DNA of 64,000 nt from Limnoperna fortunei (Eukaryota; Mollusca; Bivalvia; Mytilida; Modiolidae). Under the pieces are notes generated by a model that was given only the letters and a program-made list of their open reading frames with translations, ran no database searches and was not told the DNA's origin. Below are positions 47,274 through 59,071 of this stretch, piece after piece. Position numbers and translations under genes: made by a program. Each line of letters starts with the position of its first letter. Positions within the stretch are counted from its first letter, which is position 1. The stretch is from NCBI GenBank assembly GCA_944474755.1, contig OX104112.1, positions 434,001 through 498,000 of the forward strand, written 5' to 3'.

Positions 47274-49051
47274 CTAAAAACACAATTCACAATTTTGTAA
47301 AATATCAAAACATCACTCTAACTTCAATTTCCAAAAACTGATTTTGACATAAAAGGCATCACGGATGACAAAGTCAGAAGCGTGACGATTATCACCTAAT
47401 AATGGATACTGTAAAATATTTTAATTTAAAGTTTCATTGACACATTTGTATCGGACGTGGTTAATTTAGTCACATGATAACAGTGCACAATGCATGGTAA
47501 ACAAACGTCGACTGGAACATTTCCTCTCATCTCAACTAACAATGTTATTCAAATTTATTAGATTTTAATTTATTTCAATTTATTATTTGGATTTTCAATT
47601 CATGACAATTCATCATGTTGACAATGCCTTTTCTTCACAGGTCTAGAGTGACCTTTTGGACCCTTCTTATTCTGTGTGAAAAATTAAAACGTCTCAAAAC
47701 TGCTGTTAACCAGTCCGACACCCCAGGGTAACTTTTAATAACAGTATCCATTTCTTATGGCTGCTGGCATGTTTAATTATTTTAAACATTTGTACTGATG
47801 ATTTATTGAACATAAGCATCAAATACAATTCAAAACCAGAGGCTCCCAGGAGTCCGTAATGACCCTGCTGGTGTCCTATTCTCTGACATTCAATAGTGTT
47901 GAAAGAATTTGAGCTTCAACATGTCTAATTATCACAGCTGTACAAACAATGTTATGTAGAAATCATTTGAAAAATAACCAGACTATATTTTTTTATACAA
48001 AAAATACTGGAGGGAGGGGGTTCCCTTTCAGGAGGGATACACTAGCCCTTATTCTGTAGCCTTACTTCAGGAAGTACAATAACAAGCTAGTTCAAGTCTC
48101 AAACTGTTTATTAAACTAATAATTGCTGGTCAAATTCCACAATTGTTTTTCCATAGCTTTGCTATATATTTACTCAACAATTTACAATTAAAAAAAATAA
48201 AAAATCAATATTACTCACCAGGACCCTAAGACAAACATGTACACATACAATATTGTGCACCTCGTTCCAGCTTACAAGAAAAAATCCCCAATTTTAAAAT
48301 CCATCTATGTTTCCAATCTGTTTAGTCACTGTTACATGTTACATGGTAATAATTTCACATCCTTTCAAAGTGTCGTCTGCAAAAATTATTTTGAAATATA
48401 GAACTGCTATTAAATTAAATCACTGAAAGTAAACAAATTGAAAATTTATCCTCATTTCACATGCAACCAAAATGAACAACTCGAGTCACTTCAACATGTT
48501 CAAATGTGTTCAAATGTAAATGGTAACAAAATAATAACTGTTCAAGGTTGAACAAGATCCTGGTTACTGATTTACTTATAGTACATTTATCAATTTAACG
48601 TATGAACTAAGATTTGTCTCAAGATTTCGAAAAGGAACGTATTAGTAATTTACAAATAGAAAAATTAAACCTTAGTGCAGAATACAAAGAAATATAAAAA
48701 TGTACCTTGAAATACATTATCTAGATTATCTTGATCAAGTGCCGTGACCTTTCTGTTCATTACAATTTTTTGTTGTTGCAAATACTCTATAAAATTATTC
48801 ATGTCATTGGTTCATTAAGATTAGAAAGTATTTGCTTTCTGGTTAAATTAAACGTTAAAGTTGTTTCTTCAGCCATACTTGCACTTAAATAATTTGTCAC
48901 TTATATGCCGATTGAAAATACCACAAACTGTTTAAGATGAAATTACAAACCAGCCAACTATAAATGTACTAATACTTAACCTGTCCCTGAACATAGCATG
49001 ATGAAAATTGGTTAGAATTGTAAACGACTTTTCCATGTACATTAATAAACA
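47274..49051. other. Upstream DNA of the candidate PHLPP exon
   Basis: Between 47340 and 47720 the DNA is somewhat less AT-rich, with 'CATGATAACAGTGCACAATG' and CRE-like 'GTGACGATT' phrases; it could be promoter or 5' UTR. No repeat was recognised. The remainder is AT-rich. Confidence 0.3.
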
Positions 49052-50766
49052 AGAGGCTCTCTAGAGCCTGTATCGCTCACCTGATTTATATAGGCAAAGA
49101 AGATGGCATATCCACATTGTCAAACTAAGTCCTGTAACTTTAAATTTTTTACTGTTATAAATAACATGATCTTTGAGACCATCCAATGAATCCTGCTGTT
49201 TGGTTTCAATTGATTCAATAGCTTCAGACATTTTTCCTATATATAGGTTTGCATGTAAAATTGATTCCTACAATTGCAGCCATTGTTGATTTTAGATCAA
49301 ATGAGCAAGCATAAACTTTTAAGGGAACCATCCAATAAGTATTCACATACAATAATATGGCTTGAATCAGCTTTGCAGTTCAGAAAAGTTGGCATTTGAA
49401 AAATATTCCTATAGAGTCCACTGTTAAAACTTTGTCTGTAATGGTAGTGGTAAACACAAGTAGACCACCTTTACTCGTGTTAGCTAAAACAGTTTGTTGA
49501 CCTTTAAGGGGCTATAACCAATTTAATTAATCACCCGACTACATCAATCCAATTTAGACTATTGTTTACATTTCTTAAAGGGCCATAACCCCTATAAGGG
49601 GTCATCTTACAATTTCGACCTAATGGACAATTTTGTAGAGCTCAATTAGCTGAACATATAATTAAGCAAAACCTTTTCTCTATCTTCTATCGTTCACAAT
49701 CTATAAGGCTAAAAGCAGTATTTTTGGCATTTAAGGGGCCATAACCCCTATAAGGGGTCATCTGACAATTTCAATCCAATGGACAATTTTGTAGAGCTCA
49801 ATTAGCTGAACATTTAAGCAAGCAAAACCTTTCCCTATCTTCTATCGTTCACAATCTATAAGGGTAAAAAAACTATTTCTGCATAGCCCCTATAAGGGGT
49901 CATCTGACATTCTTCAAAATTTCAAGGTAGGTAGATCTTGACGTGCTGATCACTTTTACCCTGTGCCAGAATTTTGATATCTGTCAACGTTTTTGAGTTA
50001 TTTGCAAAAAACTGCTGTTTTACCCCCTGTTCTATTTTTAGCAACGGCGGCCATGTTTTTTATCGGATCAATTTAAAATGAGGATCGTTTGTAGCCAACA
50101 TGTCATTTATAATTCCTATCAAGTTTCAGTCAAATTGGTTCAGTAGTTTCAGACAAGAAGATTTTTTAAATTGTTAACGGACGGTTCGCAATCTATAAGG
50201 GTAAAACCACTATTTCTGGCATTTAAGAGGCCATAGCCCCTATAAGGGGTCATCTGACATTTTCAACCCAATGACAATTTTGTAGAGCTTACTTAGCTGA
50301 ACAATATGCAATTGAAATAACTTCAATATCTTATATAGTTCTTGAGATACAAGACAAAATTAGTGCAAAACTCAGAAAAAATCAAGAAAAGGGGCAATAA
50401 CTCCCACATGGTTTGTTGGAATTTCTTCAAAATTTCAGGGTAGGTAGATTTTCACGTGCTGATCACTTTTACCCTGTGCCAGAATTTTGATATCTGTCAC
50501 CATTTTTGAGTTATTTGCAAATAACTGCTGTTTTACCCCCTGTTCTATTTTTAGCAATGGCGGCCATGTTTTTTATAGGATCAATTTAAAATGAGGATCG
50601 TTTGTAGCCAACATGTCATTTATCATTCCTATCAAGTTTCAGTCAAATTGGTTCAGTAGTTTCAGACAAGAAGATTTTTGAAATTGTTAACGGACGACGA
50701 CAGACGACGGACGACGGACGCATAGTGATGGCATAAGCTCACATGGCCTTTGGCAGGTGAGCTAAT
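49052..50766. mobile_element. Tandem-core, hairpin-ended element, copy B
   Basis: The ends match copy A (9516-11442): a left palindrome AGGCTCTCTAGAGCCT followed by GTATCGCTCACCTGA, and a right (GACGACGGAC)n tract then a stem of TAAGCTCAC and GGTGAGCTAA. The core is different and longer: about 200-520-bp units with 'GGGCCATAACCCCTATAAGG', 'GTAGAGCTCAATTAGCTGAA' and 'GGCGGCCATGTTTTTTATCG' repeated. So the two copies share ends and architecture but not core repeats. No protein is encoded. Confidence 0.7.
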
Positions 50767-51089
50767 AATATTGAAAACTGATGGAAAGTAATGGTGGTTT
50801 GTACAGGTATATATACATGTAAGACTCACTAATGTGTCCACAAACTTGCCGGATTCCACAACAAAGTCTGATCTGACAGTGACATCAATTCAAAAACAAA
50901 TCAAGAAAAATCAGGACATTCACCAAAAAAAATAGTAAAAATCCACAAGAATGTCCAATTTGTAATTCAATATGATGCTAGGTGGAATGTTTAACACTGC
51001 CAACAGGGCCAGAAAGGATGTTTAACACTGCCAACAGGGAAAGAAAGGATGTTTAACACAACTTACTATTTTAGATAAGAATTTTAATA

Positions 51090-51339
51090 TAGCCTATGTC
51101 GTTAGATAGGACATTTAATATAGCCTATGTCGCTAGATAGGACATTTAATATAGCCTATGTCGCTAGATAGGACATTTAATATAGCCTATGTCGCTAGAT
51201 AGGACATTTTATATAGCCTATGTCGCTAGAAAGGACATTTAATATAGCCTATGTCGCTAGATAGGACATTTAATATAGCCTATGTCACTAGATAGGACAT
51301 TTAATATAGCCTATGTCGCTAGGTAGGACATTTAATATA
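51090..51339. repeat. 31-bp minisatellite, left part (split by pogo element)
   Basis: The unit is AATATAGCCTATGTCGCTAG + ATAGGACATTT, about 8 copies, nearly uniform. The last unit is cut at its TA (51338-51339) by the pogo insertion. Confidence 0.92.
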
Positions 51340-52000
51340 CCGTAATCGGTCGTGTATTATCTGCAGTTATGTATAATCCGCACTCCCGTTTTGGTCTAAA
51401 AATCTTGGTAAAAAAGTAAGTTCGGGTGTATTATCCGCTCCCGATTTGGAGGCTTTTGGGGAAGTGCGTATTTAGATCAAGACACGTGTAAAATTATCTT
51501 TCTTTACGATAAATTCTGTGGAAATCACAATAAACGTGTTTGAAATGCGTGTACTACTTTCGTACTTAACAATATCTTTTTTACATGTATATAAAAGAAA
51601 CATGTAGAAAGATCGTACTTTCCGATTAATTCGTCCGAGAAATGTGTATAAAGATCGAACTTAACAAATCGTCACCATAATCATCTGTCATATTTAACTA
51701 ATAATTGTTTGATTCGCGGTAGATGTAAAGAATTAATTATATATTAATCAGAATTACAATAATTAATTTATTTCCTAACAATCGGTGATCAAATTTATTA
51801 TTCAATGTAATTGTAGCATACCCACGCTTATTAGTGTGTTAATTTATAATTATTTATTTTTTAATAACACAACAAAAGAAAGATCAATAAATTTAAATCC
51901 TAATGAATTCAACTCATCTTGTAAAAACCAAGCCGATGAAGGGGTTATATAAAGAACTGTTCTAATGTTTGTGATTAACCTCCGAATTTTCATTGCGAAG

Positions 52001-53929
52001 ATGGGTAAAGTTAGACAATCGTTCACGGCAAAAGAAAAGTTACGGGTTATAGCGTATGCTGAAGCACACGGCAATCGGGCCGCTGGTCCGGAGTTTACCA
52101 TAGACGAATCTAATGTTAGAGCCTGGAGAAAACAAAAAGATCGCCTGCAAATGATGCCCAAGTCAAAAATGGCTAATAGAGGGAGTGCAGCACATTTCCA
52201 AGATATTGAGAAAGAACTATTGCCATGGGTTACTGACCGAAGGAAGCAAGGCTTTGGAATTTCTACAACAGAGTTGCGTCTCAAAGCCCTTAATATTGCC
52301 AAAAGCCTGAATAACACTGAACAGTTTAAGGCCTCTATTGACTGGTGTTATGGGTTTATGCGCCGTCATGACTTGTCTATTCGTCTACGTACTCATATAT
52401 CACAGAAGCTTCCAGACGACATAGACAAGAAACTCACTGAGTTTCAAAGCCAGTGTTTTCATTAACTTTTGCAATAGAAGGCAAAAAAATTGGAATAGGG
52501 GGAAGAATAACTACGGCGAGGGGTCTGGGGGCCGCTCAAGGCCCCCAGTGGGTCCAGGGCAACGCCCTGATAGGGGGACCAGGGGGGGCAAAGCCCCCCT
52601 GTCCGAAAACGAAAATTAGCAGTTTTGGATCAAGTTGTAAGCCCTCTAGCTGTATCTAAATCATCCTTTTCATTTGTTATATTTTCTGCAAAACTTGATG
52701 AATTGTGACATGAATCTTAATTATTTCTTACCAATTTCATAAATTGACAAAAGCCTTGACCAACATACCAGTGTTAATAACATTCACCACAGTCAGGGTC
52801 TTTTCGTCTCATTTGAATGAAAACAATGTTTTCACCTAGTTTTCAAACGCACAAGTGATATGAACTGGTTCCCGGGAGTACGCAATACCAAAACAAAGAC
52901 TGACGATCCCGACCTCGTCCACGAAAATTGCGAACTCCGATTTTTGAAATCGGAAATGGAATAGCCGGCAAAAAATTGGCAATAAGCGGTTGATTTTGCC
53001 GGCTGCCGGCTTTTATTGAAAACACTGAAAGTTTTATAATAAAATCTAGAAAGATGCATAATTATCAGTTGTCCCAAATTGGTAATGCAGATCAGACTCC
53101 ACTGACATTTGATCTTCCATCTGAAACCACAGTAACACAAAAAGGGTCCAGTACGGTTTCAATCAAAACCACTGGCAACGAAAAAAACCGTTTTACAGTC
53201 ATGCTAACGTGTACTGCTGATGGAGGTAAACTGCCACCATACGTGGTGTTTAAAAGAAAGACAATCCCAAAGCTGCCCCTTCCAAAAGGGATTGTCGTTC
53301 AAGTACATCCTAATGGCTGGTTTGACGATCGTATTACCCGTGATTGGTTGAACAGAGTATGGGGTAGACGACCAGGTGCCTGAGTTAATCGTGGTTTGCT
53401 CGTTTTAGATTCCTTTAGATGTCACAGGTCTGAAGACGTCAAATCCATTTTGAAAAAAAAGCATCGTACCGACCTAGCCATTATACCAGGAGGTATGACA
53501 TGTATGTTACAACCACTGGATGTCAGCATTAACAAACCTATGAAAATCGCACTTCGACAGAAATGGAATGCCTGGATATCCGGAGATGACCATTCCTTCA
53601 CAAACACAGGTCGAATGAGAAAGCCCGAATTAACAACCATCTGCTCGTGGATTGTTGAAGCCTGGCAAGAACTAGATCCCGCAATAATAGTCCGTGCCTT
53701 CAAGAAATGTACCATTTCCAACGCACTAGACGGCTCCGAAGATGATATTGTATGGCAGGAAAACATTGACCAGTCTCCAGAAGAAAACGGTACGAATAAT
53801 GTTGAAGAAGATGACCGTGATATATTTTATAATGATGAAGATGAAGACGACAGCTTACCCCTCTCTGCGCTTGCTGACATCTATAGAATTTTCAGAGAAG
53901 AAGATGAACAAGAATTCGAAGGGTTTTAG
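52001..53929 (+). pseudogene. Pogo/Tigger-family transposase, interrupted
   Basis: The likely start is ATG at 52001 (MGKVRQSFTAKEKLRVIAYA); an upstream in-frame ATG at 51965 adds 12 unlikely residues. Order: an N-terminal helix-turn-helix (about 1-60), a CENP-B-type DNA-binding domain ('DIEKELLPWVTDRRKQGFG' to 'DWCYGFMRRHDLSIR'), then the DDE catalytic domain with 'NADQTPLTFD', 'LVLDSFRCH' and 'QPLDVSINKP' as the three acidic sites; 36 residues separate the last two. The C-terminus is acidic. Two lesions: a 577-bp hAT-like insertion after the CENP-B-type domain (52451-53027), whose removal leaves the frame intact, and one TGA at 53381-53383 between the first and second Asp, with the same frame open on both sides. 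It is therefore inactive but young. Confidence 0.9.
52451..53027. mobile_element. hAT-like MITE inserted in the transposase (5-bp TSD)
   Basis: Ends: CAGTGTTTTCATTAAC at the left and CAGTGTTTTCAATAAA at the right, read inward. The flanking duplication is AAAGC/AAAGT (52446-52450 and 53028-53032), 4 of 5 identical. The interior has GC-rich palindromic stretches ('GGGGGCCGCTCAAGGCCCCC', 'CAGGGCAACGCCCTG', 'GGGGGGCAAAGCCCCCC'). No transposase frame. It interrupts the gene cleanly, so it post-dates the pogo element. Confidence 0.85.
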
Positions 53930-54381
53930 ACATTTTATATTTGTATTTCTTGCAGTTGTTTGTGCTGATTTGTGTATTATTGTGATGATTATCTTCCGTA
54001 AAATGGAAAATTTGACATTCATTGTAATTTGTGTCATTGTTTGTTATTATCACTTTATTGTTATGGAAATTAGATAAGATTAAAGATTTTAAATATACAA
54101 GGTGTTTGATTGCAATTACTAGTATTTGCCTAGGGTCATACTTCACTGCACGTCAAACACGTTTGCAGACGACAATATTACATTATACGCTCTGCAGTAT
54201 TTTCGTATCGGTGAAAAAGCCAATATTGTTTAAACTAATACAAAAATCAAAATAATAGTTGTCTAATTCCATAGATCACAAAAAAAAAACTATAATCGGG
54301 TTTGTCTACCAAAATACTCGTACGAAAATAACATGTGTTCTCTATTACGATTACAAAACACAAGTGTGGACACAGAAAAAC

Positions 54382-55619
54382 GTCTCGCCTGTATTCCGCA
54401 TCAGTAACGAAAATAAATTTCGTCATAAGCATTACGTAAATAGCATTTAATATCAGCAGCGGCCTGTATACAAAATATTGTCACCATACCCTGCATAGTT
54501 ACAGGGGAACAGCCATAACCCAAAAACTTTAACATAGTTGCTGGACCGTGAAATTGAGGTCAAGGTCAGGTGGAACCTACCAGACAGTCATGTACTATTC
54601 ATCAGCAACCTATATACCAAATATTGTCATCCTACCATGCGTAGTTACAGAGGAACTATCGTAACCCAAAAACTTTAACGTAGTCGCTGGACCATGAAAT
54701 TGAGGTCAAGGTCAGGTGACACCTACCAGACAGTCATGTACTAGTCATCAGCAACCTATACACCAAATATTGTCATCCAACCATGCGTAGTTACAGAGGA
54801 ACTATCGTAACCCAAAAACTTTAACGTAGTCGCTGGACCATGAAATTGAGGTCAAGGTCAGGTGACACCTACCAGACAGTCATGTACTAGTCATCAGCAA
54901 CCTATACACCAAATATTGTCATCCTACCATGTGTAGTTACAGAGGAACTGTCGTAACCCAAACTTTAACGTAGTCGCTGGACCGTGAAATTGAGGTCAAG
55001 GTCAGGTGACACCTACCAGACAGTCATGTACTAGTCATCAGCAACCTATACACCAAATATTGTCATCTTACCATGTGTAGTTACAGAGGAACTGTCGTAA
55101 CCCAAAAACTTTAACGTAGTTGCTGGACCGCGAAATTGAGGTCAAGGTCAGGTGACACCTACCAGACAGTCATGTACTAGTCATCAGCAACCTATACAAC
55201 AAATATTGTCATCCTACCATGCGTAGTTACAGAGGAACTGTCGCAACCCAAAAACTTTAACGTAGTCACTGGACCGTGAAATTGAGGTCAAGGTCAGGTG
55301 ACACCTACCAGACAGTCATGTTCTAGTCATCAGCAACCTATACACCAAATATTGTCATCCTACCATGCGTAGTTACAGAGGAACTGTCGTAACCCTAAAA
55401 CTTTAACGTAGTCGCTGGACCGTGAAATTGAGGTCAAGGTCAGGTGACAGGTGACCGACTGGCAAGTACTCATCATAAGCTACCACTGGACCAAATTTGA
55501 TGGACCTAGGGCTTGGGCTTACAAATATATGAAGCAAGATGTCAAGTGTTTACGCCGCCGCCGCCGCCAGATTCCCATACATATGTCTCGCCTCCAGCGA
55601 CTTTCGTCGCAGGCGAGAC
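54382..55619. mobile_element. Hairpin-ended tandem-core module 1 inside the pogo element
   Basis: Begins GTCTCGCCTG and ends with a stem-loop (GTCTCGCCT ... AGGCGAGAC, 55585-55619), so the two outermost ends are inverted. The core is about 6.8 units of 146 bp ('GAGGTCAAGGTCAGGTGACA', 'TACCAGACAGTCATGTACTA', 'ACCAAATATTGTCATCCTAC'). A (GCC)n microsatellite precedes the hairpin. The plan matches pearl/Helentron-associated elements; the exact class is uncertain. Confidence 0.75.
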
Positions 55620-55763
55620 AAAAATGGCGGCTCACCAAATAATGGTCGTACCGGGGCTTGTTAAGACTGAGGGAAAAAACCCTAGATCCTGTAGTTATCT
55701 ATAATCCGCACCCCCATTCTTCCATTCCATTTTTAATGAAAACAAGTGTGGACACAGAAAAAC

Positions 55764-56831
55764 GTCTCGCCTGAATTCCGCATCAGTAACGAAAATAAAT
55801 TTTGTCATAAGCATTACGTAAATAGCATTAATTATGAGCAGCGGCCTGTATACCAATTATTGTCACCATACTATGCATAGTTACAGAGGAACTGTCCTAA
55901 TACAAAAACTTTAACGAAGTCGCTGACCCGTTAAATTAAGGTCAAGGTCAGGTGAAACCTACCAGACAATCATTTACTATTCATCAGCAACCTATATACC
56001 AAATATTGTCATCCTACCATGCTTGGTTACAGGGGAACAGCAGTAACCTAAAAACTTTAACGTAGTCACTGGACCGTGAAATTGAGGTCAAGGTCAAATG
56101 GCACCTACCAGACAGTCATGTACTATTCATCAGCAACCTATATACCAAATATTGTCATCCTACCATGTGTAGTTACAGAGGAACTGTCGTAACCCAAAAA
56201 CTTTTATGTAATCGCTGGACCGTGAAATTGAGGTCAAGGTCAGGTGACACCTACCAGACAGTCATATACTAGTCATTAGCAACCTATACACCAAATATTG
56301 TCATCCTACCATGTGTAGTTACAGAGGAACTGTCATAACCCAAAAACTTTAACGTAGTCGCTGGACCGTGAAATTGAGGTAAAGGTCAGGTGACACCTAC
56401 CAGACAGTCATGTACTAGTCATCAGCAACCTATACACCAAATATTGTCATCTTACCATGCGTAGTTACAGAGGAACTGTCGTAACCCAAAAACTTTAACG
56501 TAGTCGCTAGACCGTGAAATTGAGGTCAAGGTCAGGTGACACCTACCAGACAGTCATGTACTAGTCATCAGCAACCTATATACCAAATATTGTCATCCTA
56601 CCATGCGTGGTTACAGAGGAACTGTCGTATAGTCGCTGGACCGTGAAATTGAGGTCAAGGTCAGGTGACAGGTGACTGACTGGCAAGTACTCATTATAAG
56701 CTACCTCTGGACCAAACTTGATGGACCTAGGGCTTGGGCTTACAAAGATATGAAGCAAGATGTCAAGTGTTTACGCCGCCGGATTCCCATACGTATGTCT
56801 CGCCTCCAGCGACTTTCGTCGCAGGCGAGAC
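55764..56831. mobile_element. Hairpin-ended tandem-core module 2 inside the pogo element
   Basis: Same left end, 146-bp core (about 5.6 units), short GCC tract and hairpin (56797-56831) as module 1. It is preceded by the same 'CAAGTGTGGACACAGAAAAAC' flank as module 1, so module plus flank was duplicated as a block. AAAAAC occurs on both sides and may be its target duplication. Its right flank runs straight into the pogo right end. Confidence 0.75.
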
Positions 56832-56863
56832 AAAAACTGTGGATAATACACAACGGATTACGG

Positions 56864-58010
56864 TAGCCTATTTCAACTCTGACACAGACACAGCATATGG
56901 TGCCAGACATAAACTTTGACCCAGCCTACAGTGCTAGACAGGAAGTTTGACACAGCCTACAGGGCTAGACAGGACATTTAACACAGCATAGGGTGCTAGA
57001 CAGGAAGTTTGACACAGCCTACAGGGCTAGACAGGAAATTAGACACAGCATATGAAACTAGACAGGAAGTTTGACAACTCTGACACAGACACAGCATATG
57101 GTGCCAGACATAAACTTTGACCCAGCCTACAGTGCTAGACAGGAAGTTTGACACAGCCTACAGGGCTAGACAGGACATTTAACACAGCATAGGGTGCTAG
57201 ACAGGAAGTTTGACACAGCCTACAGGGCTAGACAGGAAATTAGACACAGCATATGAAACTAGACAGGAAGTTTGACACAGCCTACGGCGCTAGACAGGAA
57301 GTTTGACACAGCCTATGGCGCTAGACAGGACGTTTGACACAGCCTACAGGGCTAGACAGGACATTTGACACAGCATAGGGTGCTAGACAGGAAGTTTGAC
57401 ACAGCCTACAGGGCTAGACAGGACATTTGACACAGCATAGGGAGCTAGACAGGACATCTGACCCAGCCTATGGCGCTAGACAGGAAGTTTGACACAGCCT
57501 ACAGGGCTAGACAGGACATCTGACCCAGCCTACGGCGCTAGATAGGAAGTTTGACACAGCCTACAGGGCTAGACAGGACATTTGACACAGCATAGGGTGC
57601 TAGAAAGGACATTTGACACAGCAAATGGGTGCTAGATAAGACATCTGACCCAGCCTATGGCGCTAGACAGGAAGTTTGACACAGCCTACAGGGCTAGAAA
57701 GGACATTTGACACAGCCTATGGTGCAAGACAGGAAGTTTGACACAGCCTACAGGGCTAGACAAGACATTTGACAGTAATTTTGTCACAGCCTACAATGCT
57801 AGACAGGACTTATGACACAGCCTGCCGGCTAGACAGGAAGTTTGACACAGCCTACTGCGCTAGACAGCACAGCCTACTGCACTAGACAGGGCATTTGACA
57901 CAGCCTACCGCACTACAGGGCATTTGAGTCAGCCTACGATGCTAGACAAACATTGACTATTGTGCTAGACAGGAAGTTTGACACATGGTGCTAAACTGAA
58001 CGTTTCAGAC
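56864..58010. repeat. 31-bp minisatellite, right part, about 36 units
   Basis: The unit is ACAGCCTACAGGGCTAGACA + GGAAGTTTGAC with many variants (AGCATAGGGTGC, CCTATGGCGC). It is homologous to the left part (GCCTA....GCTAGAYAGGA..TTT). A block of about 201 bp starting CAACTCTGACACAGACACAG is duplicated exactly (56874-57074 and 57075-57275). The far end (57770-57990) is degenerate. Confidence 0.92.
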
Positions 58011-59071
58011 ATTACAAGTACGAGACCAATTCATAAAGAACTAATTTAGCTGTCACTGATTTTATTGAGTCCTAAGTCGATTAATTATTTCAGGTCTTTT
58101 AAATCATTTTCATACCCATAAATAATGACTATGTTTGGGTAAACTATGATATTTAATCCTTCAGTTATGATGTTGTGAAGTTACACTTATTACAAAATGT
58201 CTACTGTGACCTGACATTATATTAACCAGACATGTTTGTGGAACTGGACATGCTTCTGAGTACTGCATGTCTATAAGTTAAACCAGTCATTAACATTACC
58301 AGTAGATTACCTTTATGCTTAATATTTAATCAGACACCCTGCTCCAAAACTAAATATGATCACAACAACCAACAACCTCCTCCCCCACCCCCCAATTGAC
58401 TTCAAAACAGTGTACTACTATGTATACACAATATAAATAATAAGTTGTATCTAATTTATGTTGAATTATCATTATAAATAAACCCACATATTTTGATTGT
58501 TCTGATGTCATTTTACTTCTGGTGTTTCCAGTTTTGGACCAAGCTTCAAGTCAGCATTTTTAGGTAATGTTCCTTACCAGGCGGTAATTTAAAAAAAAAA
58601 GAGGAAAAAATGTGTCTGCTTAATTAATTGTGTAATTAAGCAAGCAAAAATGAACAATATAAGAGCTGGGTACCACCTTATGTAAATGACAAAGTCCATG
58701 TCTTGCTATGGGAAACTCCAAATATCATTCTGATCAAAGTATTAAATAACAGGTGCACATTGTCACTATGTGACAATGATTCTGTGTAAGTGTCATCGAA
58801 TTTCATTCACAGTAGTGTAGAAGGAGTTGTCCATAACAGAAAGTGAAAAATACAGATGGACGTACACCCCACCACTATGTCACTATGTACCATTCCCCCC
58901 CCAACCCCTCCTCGGTTGAAAAAGCAGGGGTAAAAAAATAGTTTGCATGCATGCAAGCAAAATAAACAATATATTTGTTAATAGACTTTCTATCTGCCAA
59001 AGATTGAGGTTCTCATCGTGAGGTCATTTGTTGTTAAACCATCATAAACCACAGCCCCCAAGGATTATTAC
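58011..59071. other. AT-rich DNA, no feature recognised
   Basis: C-rich tracts at about 58380 and 58895. Nothing else is supported. Confidence 0.4.

Larger units (their letters stand above)
51340..56863 (+). mobile_element. Pogo/Tigger DNA transposon, 5.5 kb, TA target duplication
   Basis: The ends are inverted: CCGTAATCGGTCGTGTATTA at the left and, read inward, CCGTAATCCGTTGTGTATTA at the right. About 27 of 30 bp match. TA lies outside each end (51338-51339 and 56864-56865). Order inside: subterminal motifs resembling 'TATAATCCGCACTCCC', the transposase gene (broken by a hAT-like insertion and one stop), and two hairpin-ended tandem-core modules with a repeat of the subterminal motif between them (about 55690). 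Removing the element and one TA rejoins a minisatellite unit. Confidence 0.92.

Noticed and set aside
53422..53766. Minus-strand 114-codon frame
   Set aside because: Antisense to the transposase DDE region.
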